DNA of 64,000 nt from Cryptomeria japonica (GCF_030272615.1 NC_081412.1:98765796-98829795), one strand, 5' to 3'. Positions 12,273 through 23,584 are shown, counted from the first letter of the stretch. The notes: generated by a model from the sequence alone, not told the origin. Translations and numbers: made by a program.

Positions 12273-13440
12273 TGTTGGCTTGATGTTGATGTTTTGGTGT
12301 AAAGAGTTGATTGGTGACTTGTTTTATGTTGTCATTGATGGCAACTATGTTTTTATAGTCACATAAGTCTTGTAAGCCAATCGGTAAAGCTTAACCGGTA
12401 GAGAAGACAGTTTAACAATGAACCGACAAATAGGTCCTCAACTGGCTAACTGGGACTGAGTTGCATTCAAGCAACCGGTACAGGTGATTGATGAAGAGTT
12501 AGATGATGCGGTTTTACAGGAGTGATGGAGACAAGTATTTGGTGTTATATTCTTGACCGCATTAGCAGATTCAACAAGATGATCGTGATTTGATGTACAG
12601 AGCAGGCTATCTGGAAGAACACTTAACCGGTAGTGATAAAGTCACTAAGATTGGTAAACCGGTACAGTTATCTTTTATTTTTGGTTTGTTATGTTGGTGG
12701 CCGACATAAGTTCGGCGTGTAATGTTAGTTTGTCTAGATTCATTGAACCTGGGAAATTGTTCAAAGGTTATGAGCCGACTAAGTTGATGTCTATAAAAAG
12801 TGTGATGAGTTGTGAATGCATGTATGAGATCGAAAGCGAATATTGAGATTCTGATTGTGCAGTGATTAGTGATGCTCTGTATTGATGTATTGTTGAGGTT
12901 TTGGAGGAACTAAAGCGGATCTTATTAGACACAGAAGTGTTATATGAAGATCATTTGAACTGTTGTTATCCTAACAGTTACAGCAGCAAAATCCCTTAAC
13001 CGGGTAGGTCCTAGCAAGCCTTAATTGGTAAATCCCCTAACAGGGTAGCTCAACATCTGAGTTTAAATCCTCTTGCCAGGTTGCTCCTAACAAGGCAAAG
13101 CTCCTAACAGGGCTCATCATAGCAAATCCCTTAATCGGGTGACCCATAATAGGGTTTGCTCCTAACAGGGCATATTTGTAAGACCTTAACCGGTCAGAGG
13201 TTTCTACTCTGCAGATAGTGAATTTTGTGGGTACTAACTCCCACCGTGGTTTTTCCCTTTTGGGTTTCCACGTATAAATCACTGTGTTATGGTTGGCATG
13301 TTTTATGTAGTGTTTGCTTATGTGATTGTTTTCCTTGCATGCCCATTGATTTTAAAGTTGTTAAGAGGTGTAATCAGATTCTTAAGGTTTTTGCTTGCAC
13401 TAATTCACTCCCCTCCTCTCAGTGCCTTACAAGTTTATCA
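12273..13440 (+). repeat. 3' LTR of copy 1
   Basis: Matches 5703-6857 along its whole length, with the TATA box at 12792 and the CCTAACAGGG motif cluster at 12990-13197. It ends TTTATCA followed by the target duplication GCAAT. The frame that seems to run from this LTR into the RNase H sequence at 13446 is an accident of the insertion. Confidence 0.92.
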
Positions 13441-13445
13441 GCAAT

Positions 13446-13926
13446 GGGAGAGACCCTTGGAGGGGTGGTGGAAATTAAATTTTGATGGTGCCTCTAAGGG
13501 CAATCCAGGTCCATCAGGGGCAAGAATGATTGTCCAGGATTGGAAGGGAGAGGTAATAGCTATAGGAGCCCAAAAGTTGGATGAAGGAACTAATAACGTA
13601 GCAGAAGCGTCAGCAGCATTGTTAGCGGTCAGAATGGGCAAGATGTTGGGGGTCAAGAAAATACATTTAGAGGGGGATTCACTGATTATTATTCAAGCTA
13701 TTATGAAAGGCGATATAGAGGCGTGGTAATTGCAGAACAGGATTAATAGTATAATTGAAGAACTTAGTTTTTTTATGAGTATCAAGTCAGTCATGTTAGA
13801 CATACGGGGAACGTGTAAGCGGACATACTTCCGAAGTGAGGTTTGTCTTTCAATGATGACGGTGAATTAAAAATCGAAGATTTCCGACAGGTTTTGGTTG
13901 ATGAAATGGAAGGGCTTTGCATTTAA
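13446..13926 (+). pseudogene. LINE RNase H domain, broken
   Basis: The frame reads WKLNFDGASKGNPG at its start, the signature of the plant LINE RNase H domain, in which the aspartate of FDGA is catalytic. It continues through NNVAEASAALLA to the second catalytic region LEGDS. A stop at about 13729 and following frameshifts break it. The C-terminal part can still be read up to the TAA at 13924, with FNDDGELKIEDF near its end. In the LINE life cycle this domain removes the RNA template. It is homologous to the domain at 32509-32930. Confidence 0.75.
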
Positions 13927-14738
13927 TGAAGAAGCATGTAAATGATCTACAAAGAGTAATTGCTATGGGCTTTAAGGCGGCAGACAATGAAGGCAAGGAG
14001 CCACATTTAGTAAGGTTGCCGAGAGGATTGAAATTACCATTAAGTTTTGTGCCCTGCCTTTTATTGAAACTTGCAGATGAAGGATTTAGAGTTTCTTTCA
14101 AAGATCTTTTGAGGAAGGTGAGAGCGGAGTTGAGGGTTGTGGTAGAGCGGCGAAGGGCACTAATGGAAGCCAATTTCAGTCTAAAGAGTAGGAAAAATCT
14201 CTATGCATTTTATTGGGACGTGACCATTAAAAAGCTTCGTGGAATGTTCAAGTTCTCAGATGAGTTGTTGGCACAATGTGTGGCTATCATAGTCGGGGAT
14301 GCTTTCAATCTAATTAAACACAGGCACAAAACCCATATGAACATTTATTCTCTGATATTGGCTTGGGGATTGGAATCGGGGGAGAGCACTAGAACTTTGA
14401 GGCGGGTCATGCAAATGATCATACATTAGGATTTTTTAGTCGGGTTGGAATCCTATTTGGAGTGGGTTGAGTTGGGTGTGGGATTTGATGTGTGAGAAGG
14501 CCGGAGCGAGGAGGACCGTGGTCGAGGGAAGGGTTTGATTTCGTTTTTGAGGTGTTCGAGGGATATGTGTAGGATGCACCGTACGCTAGAAGCGAGGCGT
14601 GGATGGGATGCGCTAAAATTGGTCGTGGAGATCAAAGAATTGGATGTGATAATTGCAATTGCAAAAGCTAAAGAAGCAAGCTCTTTGAGGAGGGTGTTGA
14701 GACAGAGGAAAAGCAAGCAACAGAATCGAGCAAATTAG
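13926..14738 (+). pseudogene. Third LINE frame overlapping the RNase H stop, unknown
   Basis: An ATG at 13926 shares one base with the TAA that ends the RNase H frame (TAATG). The frame stays open for 168 codons to a TAG at 14427-14429. The same frame then continues past a second stop near 14490 to 14738. It is mostly helical and basic, with blocks such as VRLPRGLKLP, VVVERRRALMEAN and FKFSDELLAQ. I do not recognise the family. The one-base overlap is a known stop-restart arrangement in some LINEs, but a third frame after RNase H is not usual in plant LINEs. It could instead be unrelated transduced sequence. Confidence 0.4.
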
Positions 14739-15317
14739 AGGAGATCTCTGGCCCGAAGCGAAGACGAGGCCAGTGAGTTGATATCACTGTAGTTAACTGG
14801 GGATTTTTTGGTTACAATTTTTTTGTCTTTCTCTATTTAACTGCCTAGATAGTAGGGCTAGTATGGGTTGCGGGTATTTGTTTTATGATTAGCATAGCCG
14901 TCTATTTTGAGACACTGTTTGAAGTGATCAATTTATGATCTGAGGGATGGATTTTTGGTATGTTTGAAATCTTTGAAGGATGGCTCTATGTTGCTGATGT
15001 AAGACTTTATATGACTTTTTTTAATATACAAATCATTATTACCAAGCGAAAAAAAAACCCTGAAATCAAAAGTTTAATATTTAGACTTCTAAATATAAAA
15101 CTCTCGAATAAATCAAAAACAACATTGGAAATCAATTTATACAATTAATGTTAACATTCCAAAGTTAATAACAAAAAAATTATCTAAATATTTTCTTTCA
15201 ATTAGGTGTGAAGAATGTATAAAGGATAATGTTAAATAAAAATATATTTTTTTGTGTTAATAGGGTTCACAAAAAGTCCCGCTTCTCTTCTTGTCACTCA
15301 GAACCAGAGAAACGGGA

Positions 15318-15446
15318 CTCGCCCAAACTCAGCAAGTCCGAGTCCGAGTCAGGCCTGCCGAGTCCCAAGGGCTCGAACTCGGACTCGCCGAGTTGGCGAG
15401 TTTGGCCCAAACTCGCCAAACTCGGTGAGTCCCGAGCCCTGGACTC
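15318..15446. repeat. Left subterminal GAGTC array of the hAT element
   Basis: About a dozen GAGTC/GACTC or closely related ACTCG/CGAGT words on both strands, several as inverted pairs able to fold back. A matching array lies at 19399-19470. Such arrays bind transposase in other hAT elements. Confidence 0.7.
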
Positions 15447-16785
15447 GGCCGGCGTTGGCATAAGTTAAAACACAAAAAAAATTAGTTTGTAAAGTTTTTT
15501 TAAATCCGTTTTTTAATGTTAATTGTCTTCTAGCCCTAAAAGTGACTTTCATTTCATTCACTTGCAAAAAAAAGAAGAGTAAAGTGAGTTGGGAAGAAAA
15601 ACAAGGGTGCATAGAAGAAAAACCAGCAAGGAGGAAGCTCAAATTTTCTTCAATTTGTCACATTGGAGCTGCATTGTGTTTCGATTTGGTGCATCAAGAG
15701 TTGGATAGGAAGAGTTTGCAGCTCATTTCAAGCTTGTTGTAAGAGGTAAGATTGTTTTTTTGAACATTATTTTGTTTCTTGTATGCAAAAATTCCATTTT
15801 CTATTCATTTATTTTGAAAGTTTTACATTTTCTTGTATGCAAGATCTTTTGTATGTTTGCAATTTGTATGTAGCATGTAGTATGTAGTTGTACTATGTAG
15901 GGTTGTATGTAGGGTTTGTAAATTTATTTTTTTTTAAAGTAGGGTTTGACAAACCCTACAATTTAAAAAAAAAAAATTACAAACCCTACTTTAGTTTTTT
16001 TGAATGTATGTATTAATTTTATTTTGTATTTGTAATGTTTTATTGCAGCAAACTTCACTTTATTATTTGCCTCAACTTCAAGTTTCCCAAAACTATCCTA
16101 AAATGTCTACTTCAGCTTCTAGACCCGCCATTAGAAAGGACCCTACTTGGAAATATCATGAGGATTTTCCAGGGCAAGGAAAGGGGCAAACAAAATGTAT
16201 GTTTTGCAAAACAATATTCCATGGAGGTATATATAGGCTGAAATACCATATTGCTAGTGTGTGTGGACATGATGCCGAACCATGCCTAAAAGCAGTCCCT
16301 GAGGCCGTACGTGATTGTTATGTAATGGTTGAGGAGATTGAAAGAAAAAAGAAACAAAAGGAGGATCGAGCGGCCATTGGGAGAGAGTCATTTTTAGGAA
16401 GAGGGACACAGTTAGGTTGTGTTGGAGGCCCTTCTTCCTTACCTCCATATCGTCCCACTCAGTTTGCTACTGTTGGTGCTTCCATTTCTGCTTCTGCTTC
16501 TATAAGTGGCAGTGCCACCGCCACTTCTCATGCTCCTACCACTAGTAGTTGTAGTGGGAATGTTACCATTGGACCTAGGATTCGTAAATCTAGGTTGGAT
16601 TCCTTCTTTGTGCCTCGCACTACTCCTGGGTCCCAACTGTCGCTTGAGGGCATGGGTTGGAACAAGGAGGTCCATGATGCTGCTAAAATGGCAGTTGGCA
16701 GGTTTTGGAGCTACAGCTGTATTCCATTCTTTGTAGCCAGGTGAATGTTTTACTACCTTTTATGTTTGATAACTTTGATTGTTTT

Positions 16786-16839
16786 AATTTTTATACTTAA
16801 CTTATCTCATTGAATTTTTATACTTAACTTATCTCATTG
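16786..16839 (+). repeat. 27-base tandem duplication in transposase intron 1
   Basis: Two exact, adjacent copies of a 27-base unit beginning AATTTTTATACTTAAC, lying between the donor at 16741 and the acceptor at 16855. Confidence 0.9.
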
Positions 16840-17310
16840 AGTTTCTTTGCGACAGGTCTCCTTATTGGCAACAAATGGTTGGTACCATATGCGGGGTGGG
16901 GTTCAAAGCCCCTAGTGAGAGTGATTTGAGGGGACCCATTTTGTCTCAAATGGTGGATGATGTGAAAAAGGATTTAGATGAACAACGCCACATATGGAGC
17001 ACTAAAGGTTGCACCATCATGACTGATGGTTGGACGGATAGGAGAAATAGAACTCTCCTTAATTTTCTTGTTTCTTCCGCAAGTGATTGATTAATTTTAG
17101 TTTCATATAGTCTTTAATTTTTTATTTTTTATCTAATGGTTTATTGAATGATCATTGACCTAGCTTTATTTTTTTATTTCAGGGGGCACTGTTTTCATCA
17201 AGTCCATTGATGCCTCTGCCCATTGCAAGAATGCCACCTACCTATGTGAGCAGATAGAGGAGGTGATTGAAGATGTGGGTGAGGAGAACGTGGTACAGGT
17301 GGTGACCAAC

Positions 17311-17454
17311 AATGCAGCAAATTATGTTGCTGCGGGTAAACTTTTGATTACAAACTAATTTTGTTTGCAAATTAATTACTATCTTGTAGTTTGTAACTCC
17401 ATTAATTACAATTTACAATGCAACAAATTATGTTGCTGCAGGTAGACTATTGAT
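17311..17454 (+). repeat. 38-base direct repeats bordering transposase intron 3
   Basis: Copies at 17311-17348 and 17417-17454 match at 34 of 38 bases. Each contains an internal GGT, and the 106-base intron (17336-17441) runs from the GT in the first copy to the AG in the second. Splicing leaves a single copy of the coding stretch (ANYVAAG followed by RLLMERHP). Confidence 0.85.
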
Positions 17455-19486
17455 GGAGAGGCACCCATCTATAGTTTGGACTCCATGTGCTGCTCATTGC
17501 ATTGACCTCATGTTGGAGGATATTAGAAAAATCCCATGGGTCAAGAGATGTGTAGAAAGGGCAAGAAATGTCTGCAAATTTGTATATAATCATTCATGGG
17601 TGTTGGCTCTTATGAGACAATACACAGAGCAGAAGGAGTTGTATCGTCCAAGAATCACAAGATTTGCCACAAACTTCCTCACATTGCAGTCCATGCTTAG
17701 GTCTAGTCTGCCTTGAGACGTATGATTGTTGGTGAGGAGTGGTCTTCCTCATCCTATGCTACCACCCCTACAGGGATAGAGATGGCAGACTGCATTTTTG
17801 ATGAGCAAGGCTTTTGGGTCCCTTGTGATGAGATAGTGAAGGTAATTTTTTTATAAATTCTACAATTTAACTTCATGTTTTATAACTTATTATATGTATT
17901 CTCTTATTTGCTCATTTTTCTAAATTACACAATATTTTCAATTTTGCAGTTTGTTAAGCCCTTGGCGGTTTTGTTGCGAGTTGCGGATGGAGATAAGCCC
18001 ACAATGGGCTATATATATGAGGGCATGGATATGGCGAAGGAGGCCATCAGATTCGTCTATGGAGCAGATGAGAGCAAGTATGGTCCCATTTGGGAGATCA
18101 TTGATAGGAGATGGCATCATCAGCTTCATAGGCCCATCCATGCGGCAGCCTATTATCTAAATCCAGCATTTCGTTTTATCCCTTCTTTCAAGGCTGATGC
18201 GGAGGTCCTTAATGGGCTATATGCAATCATGGAGAAGATGGGACCTGCTTGTACTTCACAGATAGACCTTTTTCGAGAGCTACAGATGTTCTCAGATGCA
18301 CAAGGGGAGACCTTCTCTTGTCCTATCGCCAAAGACGGTAGGACAACTATGATGCCAAGTAAAAATAAATTGTTAGGCTTAATTTTAGTTTTATTCAATA
18401 CTATATTGTAACTTGTTAAATGAGTTCATGAGTGAGACTGATTTTATTTATTTTTCTCATTTTTTCAAACTCAGATCATTGGTGGAACTTTTTTGGCCCA
18501 GAGACGCCAAATGTTCAGAAGTTGGCCATTCGCATCTTGAGCCAACCATGCAGCGCATCAGGTTGTGAGCGCAATTGGAGTATGTTTGAGCACATACACT
18601 CCAAGAGGCGCAATAGATTATCTGTGGAGAAGATGAATGATCTCGTCTTTGTTCACTACAACCTCCGCCTGAGAATGAGAAAGAATGCAACAGTTGACAT
18701 GTCTCCTATCATTCTAGATGAGGTTGATCTTGAAGCAGAGTGGGCCAATGAGAATTAGACAGCTCCTGGGACTCCTACAGCTGTATTTAGTGATGATGAC
18801 ATTGATTGGATCGACCAGGTAGATATAGAGGCCGAGGCTGTAGCCATGGCAGAGGAGGAGCAGAGAGCACGAGCAAAGACAAGAAATACTGAGACTCAGA
18901 GTGACACAGCTGTTCCTGATGTTGGTGAGCATGACACAGCCGTTCCTGATGTTGGTGAGCATGGCATGGTGTCACGAGGAGCGACTATGGCTGCTGAATC
19001 ATCCAGGACCTACTTTAAACGCCTTCGCAGGGGTCCAGGGCGAGAGGGTGCATGGCCCTCTGAGCCATAGGCTTGTACACTTGTAGTTGTATTTAGTATT
19101 TACTATTTACCTTTGGTATTTGTATGAAACATTTGATGATGATCATATGATGACATGGATTTTTTATTCCATGAGTTTTGTAATATTGTATACATTTGAC
19201 AATATTTATATATCTATGTTTGTTATTTTCTTCAACTACAATTTGCGTTTATGCTTATGTGATTGATGTATACTTGTGTATGTAATCAAATGAGCCGAGT
19301 TTAATGATGTTTTTGTGTCTTTAAGGTGTATTCAATAAAGGGTGTCTGAAACAAGTTTTAAATCTTTAAAATCTCTAAATTTCTTGAGTTTTTCACTTTC
19401 TCGAGTCCAGCTGAGTTCCGAGTCCGAGTCCGAGTCGGCCTTGCCGAGCCCGAGCCGAGTCCAAGTCCCGTTTCTTTGCTCAGAAC

Positions 19487-20049
19487 TCTTGTTACAAGCT
19501 AGAAAAGCAGATGATTCAAATGCTTTTCCTTTTTGAAACAGATTTAGAATGAGGTATCTGACAATGAATCCTGAGGCAACAATGTTTATGGAGAAAAATA
19601 AACCCTTCAAATATTCATGCTTGTAGTTGATACACACAAAATTTTGGGTTTTGAATCCCCATTTGTCACTAGGATCGGTCAGATTTCACATGTAAAACTA
19701 AACACATTTCAAGCAAAGAAAATCCGTACCCTGGATGAATCCATAGGCAACTCAAGCCAGGACCTAATTCCAAGACATTTCATACCCAAAATTGGCCTGT
19801 AAATGCAAGGATTCAATAACCTAGGTTGATTAAATTGCATTGCACAAAACATACGTTACATTGCATAAATAATACCTAGATGTTAACAATTTATGAATTT
19901 TACATTAGAGTCACGTCCTTTGCCCTATCGATGGCTTCATACTAATAGCCCATATGGGATTTTTCCCCATTCACTCAGCTCAAAACTTTTCTACTAATCT
20001 TAAGTCAACACACTCAAGAGTTACATGCCAATTTCTCATCACACCTTTT
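19487..20049. other. No gene seen
   Basis: Ordinary AT-rich sequence to the right of the hAT element. I find no coding frame or repeat end. Confidence 0.3.
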
Positions 20050-20960
20050 GTAATGTCCCGTTCCTAATTTGCCCTATAATTGCAATTGCAACAAATTAGG
20101 GTTAGGGTTACATCATAGAAAGTAAAATATCTCTTTAAATAATGTGATCTTGAATTTGAATCCTGATTCTGAATTTGAGTCTGATTTGTATGTGGGATCT
20201 CAATCATACAAGATATGGAATAAGGAGGCATGATAGGGTGACTTAAGACAGCCGTTTCTTCCTCCATTTAATCCCCCTCCATTGTTCCATGACTGGAGAA
20301 TCATGGGTTCATCAACAATCCCTCAACGTAGGAGTTGGACCCTTTCACAGTGTAATAGGGTGCCCTAATAGCTGTTCTCTCACTATTTGCCACTATAGCA
20401 TGGTGCCATATAGCTGTTTTCCCTTAATTGCAGATTTCCTTCCTTCCCTTTGACAGACTGTTGTAGTGTTAAATGTATATTTTAATGCTTGATAATATAT
20501 AACAGATAGGTGCAATAAATTCGTATATAAAACTATATAACAATTTCTATACTACCATTGTAGATTGGAATATTCACAAGTTATATTCTGATCTGATTAT
20601 TACAGCTTTCAGTATTCTATAATCTTCTTTTCTATTCGATGCTTATATAAATCTGATCTACTGATTATATTCCGATATCTATCTTAGTGTATGTCCAGTA
20701 TACTTCCATATATCTCTTCCCTTTCCTCAAATGAAACTTTCTTCCCTTTAAATCACACCCCTACATCATGCCCTTCCCTTGGCAAGGGTCACAACCTTTC
20801 ACAATTACCACCCTATCAAAGGGTCACAACCTTTCATCATTTCTGTCCTTAAAAGCCACTTCCTTATTTTCTGCCCATTCCTTTCTTCTTCCATTAACCT
20901 TCTTTAATCCCTATCCTTCCTTCCTTCTTCATCTCTTCATTCCATATCCTTTTGTACTAT
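20050..20960 (-). repeat. Reversed LTR fragment of the TGTAATGTCCC family
   Basis: Read on the minus strand, 20770-20890 resembles the part of the 23585-24645 segment with repeated GAAAGG, GTGTGACC and AAAGGGCA words. The plus strand shows TGTAATGTCCC at 20051, which would be the 3' end (GGGACATTACA) of a reversed LTR. The far end is not clear, and no target duplication was found. Confidence 0.45.
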
Positions 20961-20990
20961 CCTATTTTAACCTATGCACTATATGCTAAA

Positions 20991-23060
20991 ATTTATATAA
21001 TCTGTTATTATGCTGAATATAAAATACATATACATGATGATGAATTTGTTTGTAAAACCCAATCAGGTGTAACGAAGGGGAAGGGGAGTAAGGATAGGAT
21101 CTAAATCTAAGAAGGCACTGACTTGATGATTAGAAATCAAGGTAAATCCTAGATTTAAAATAAAATATTAGATAAAGCGAGATCAGAAATAAGGCACTTT
21201 AATCAAATAGAATTCTCTATATCAGACAAACTGGTAATGCTGTTGCAGATTAGGCTGCAAATGAGGGTGTCAATCTTAAGAAGTAGAAGTAGTTTTCGTA
21301 TCAAGGTCTCACAATTGGATTTTCCTCATGAGGCAATTAAACTAATGGCAAAGTATTTGAAGGTTTTTGAAGGAGTTTTTAACCTGATAAGGGGTTTAGC
21401 GCAATAATGCCCCCCTTCCCTCAATATTTTTAATAATCATGATTCAGTTCTATGGGCAAGTTAAAACCGTATGTTTCATAAATGTTCAAATGATATTCTA
21501 CAATGATGAGATAATTGGTAATTGGTGACTGGCGCTCTCCCTTTAAAAGTCGTACCACAGGTAGCAATGGTTTGAGCAACCTTCAGATGCTGATTATAAG
21601 CAATTGGCAGAAATAATGGAAGTGTGCTATGATAAATTTTTGTGATGGATAAATTTTAATTAAATTTACCTAGTAATCCTTATGTTACTAGAATCCCATG
21701 CTTAGACACTATTTTTTCAGCTCTTGAGCACCACTCCCAAGTTATATATAGCAAAAGAAAAAAGATTATTTCAATTATATAATTTTAACTTTTTTATACC
21801 ATTTAATTTAAATTCAAACAATAAATAAATCCTAAAAAAATGTCCTTTTATTTTAATTTGCTGATAGGTTAATTGGTGGGAGTCACTGGTCCCTCTGCCT
21901 CTTTACAGCACCATGGAGGCCCCAATCACTAACAAAAAAAGGGTTCAAACCTGGAAGCACAGCAGCCCAACAAGACCACAATGCTTGTGGGCAGGGGTTT
22001 GAACCCAGGTGATGGCTGAAGCAATGCCACCTCCATCCCATTGCAATATGTCATTAACGGCTTTAAATGTCCCTTTGTTTACATTAATTAAAAGTTTAAA
22101 TTATATGTAATTAAATAAAGCATGTTTTAATAATGGTTAAAAGATTATGCTTTAGAGTTCCACAAGCTATAGTACATTTATAACTAATGCTTATAAAGTT
22201 CTAAAATTATAATTTATAATATATTCCAACAATCTTTAATTATTTCAATATTATACATAATTCAAAATCGGAGTTTCTGGAACCTTTGGCCTCCTGAACA
22301 AATTAAATTTTCCAAACCTGGTAACTATGCTCTCCATGGTAACCTAAATAAAAATGATATGCAATCATTCTTAAAATAAGCATGTATACCACATATTATT
22401 ATACAGTATAGTTGCATATACAAATCCAAGATTCTATACAGTGCACATAATTTATTACACAAGCATACATCAGGAAAAAAAGATGACTTTTCATGATTCA
22501 TTGTTAATCTGTCACCGCCTCATGCTGATCTGACCTGATATTCTGAGTTATTCCTGAAAGTGGGTCAAATGTCAACTAAAACCCCAAGTTTTTGAATGAC
22601 TGACTTTTTGCCCTACAAGCATTTTTTTGCAGTTACCTTCATTTTCTACACTCAAGATTTAGAAATATGCAAAGCCCAGGGGCACTAAGCAATTTGGAAA
22701 TTAATAATGAAGGACTGGCAACATAAAAAACAATCAGGCACCATCATTTCGGTAGTTTTTTTTTTTTTGTGTTCCATCTAAAATCTACATAGCAGCCATC
22801 TACTATGCAAAAGAGGCAAGGGCATTTTAACTAAAATCAGAATGGCTCACAGCCAATGATGAACCTTTACTTGATGATGGGGATTCTTCATCTTCGAGGA
22901 TACATTGGGCGATCATGGCCACAATCAAAACATATTTTGAGGCTTTCTAGCATCATAGGCTTAGTGCGTATTTAAAATTTGATCCGTGTTTCAAGTTAAA
23001 GTTGTAATTTTGTAATATCTCATTAATTTTCTTTCAATATTCCAAACCCTAGCACACAAT
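20991..23060. other. No gene seen; contains a SINE-like stretch
   Basis: Mostly AT-rich sequence. At 21859-22034 there are two GGTTCAAAC words in opposite orientation inside a more GC-rich patch (see the separate entry). A minus-strand stretch at 22900-22950 resembles half of a zinc knuckle but stops at once. Confidence 0.3.
21859..22034 (-). repeat. Possible tRNA-derived SINE fragment
   Basis: On the minus strand GGGTTCAAACCCCTGCCCAC resembles an RNA polymerase III B box (GGTTCRANNCC). It lies downstream of a weaker A-box-like stretch (GTGGCATTGCTTCAGCC). A similar minus-strand arrangement occurs at 40838-40990. No poly-A tail or target duplication was identified. Confidence 0.3.
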
Positions 23061-23584
23061 AACATTAATTATGGGACAAAAATCTATATTTGTTTGTTGG
23101 TGTAAGCAAGATATTACTGTTGGTAAAAAACCAAGAGATGGAGCCATTGCAGGCATCTGTAGGTGCTAGGGTTTGGCTGAAGAAGAATGTTGAGCGTGTG
23201 TTACAGAATGGAGGGAGAGGCGGCTGGGTGTCAATGGTTAGAGATGGACTACCCCGGAAGGTGATGGCACCTGCATTAGAGCGCACGCAGAGGGTCTAAC
23301 TTGTGGCTGTGCGCAGAGGGGATTACAAAGGCTTTCGCAGTCGAGGTCACTAGCCTTGGTGTGATCAAGATCAAAGGGTCTTACTCTCAAAGGTAGAGGA
23401 TGAAGGTTGTTCAGTTTGGTTCGAGAAGGGTCTTCCTTCTGGACATAGTGCATCTTGCCCAATTGGGCAATCTTCCAAGTTACTCATGTCCTCTAGTGCT
23501 ATGCAAGGGTTTTTTAGGCTAGGCGCGGTGAGGCATGTTCTAAAAATGCTGAGTATTCCCTGGCAAGAGCGATTTTGGTAGATC

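Larger units (their letters stand above)
5703..13440 (+). mobile_element. LTR retrotransposon lacking pol, copy 1
   Basis: A complete element of 7,738 bases. It is flanked by the 5-base target duplication GCAAT (5698-5702 and 13441-13445), starts with TGTTGG and ends with TATCA. The LTRs are about 1.16 kb. A primer-binding site of the initiator methionine tRNA type lies just after the first LTR, and a purine tract lies just before the second. The 5.4-kb interior codes for a coiled-coil, zinc-knuckle Gag-like protein and then a long second protein of unknown function. I see no aspartic protease, integrase, YxDD reverse transcriptase or RNase H motif. It must have depended on a related autonomous element; the primer site and zinc knuckles point to the Copia group. 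By eye the LTRs are about 95% identical over their first 270 bases, so insertion was not very recent. Confidence 0.9.
13446..15057 (+). mobile_element. LINE-C remnant: RNase H, downstream frame and poly-A
   Basis: This 3' part of a plant LINE starts within the RNase H domain, directly after the LTR element's target duplication, and ends in an A run at 15049-15057. The flanking word AAAAACCCTGAAATC at 15053 nearly repeats one at 5626. It carries an RNase H domain and, unusually, a further frame of about 270 codons after it. The 3' non-coding part (14739-15048) has no other feature. Confidence 0.65.
16103..18758 (+). pseudogene. hAT transposase (BED finger, DUF659, dimerisation), inactivated
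   Basis: Exons by splice signals and phase: 16103-16740, 16856-17082, 17183-17335, 17442-17841, 17950-18358, 18475-18758. The start is the first ATG after a likely 5'UTR acceptor at 16048. The BED zinc finger is at residues 15-55 (CMFC with a distal H and C). DUF659 follows (MTDGWTDRRN, then the AHC and hAT core), and the C-terminal dimerisation part has WWNFFG, CERNWS and RRNRLS. Three defects are visible. The second catalytic aspartate, expected in the motif TDNAAN, is asparagine here (TNNAAN). A one-base loss near 17700-17712 shifts the frame. A TAG at 18756 stops it about 104 codons early, since the frame continues to 19070. The family cuts and pastes DNA in the nucleus. Confidence 0.88.
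15305..19478 (+). mobile_element. Complete hAT transposon with 8-base target duplication
   Basis: The ends are 17-base inverted repeats: CAGAGAAACGGGACTCG at 15305 and CAAGTCCCGTTTCTTTG ending at 19478, with two differences. The 8-base target duplication CTCAGAAC is exact (15297-15304 and 19479-19486). Both subterminal regions are filled with GACTCG/CGAGTC words (15318-15446 and 19399-19470), typical of hAT transposase binding arrays. Between them lies a six-exon transposase gene with a BED zinc finger, DUF659 and the hAT dimerisation domain. The element is structurally complete, but its transposase is broken in three ways, so it could move only if an active relative supplied the enzyme. Confidence 0.95.

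Noticed and set aside
13289-13729. Single 146-codon protein joining LTR sequence to RNase H
   Set aside because: The first part is the 3' LTR and the second is the split LINE; the join lies exactly at the target duplication.
22895-22960. Minus-strand zinc-knuckle-like CFDCGHDRPMYPRR or last exon
   Set aside because: The histidine and cysteine spacing is wrong, the frame stops immediately and there is no neighbouring coding sequence.
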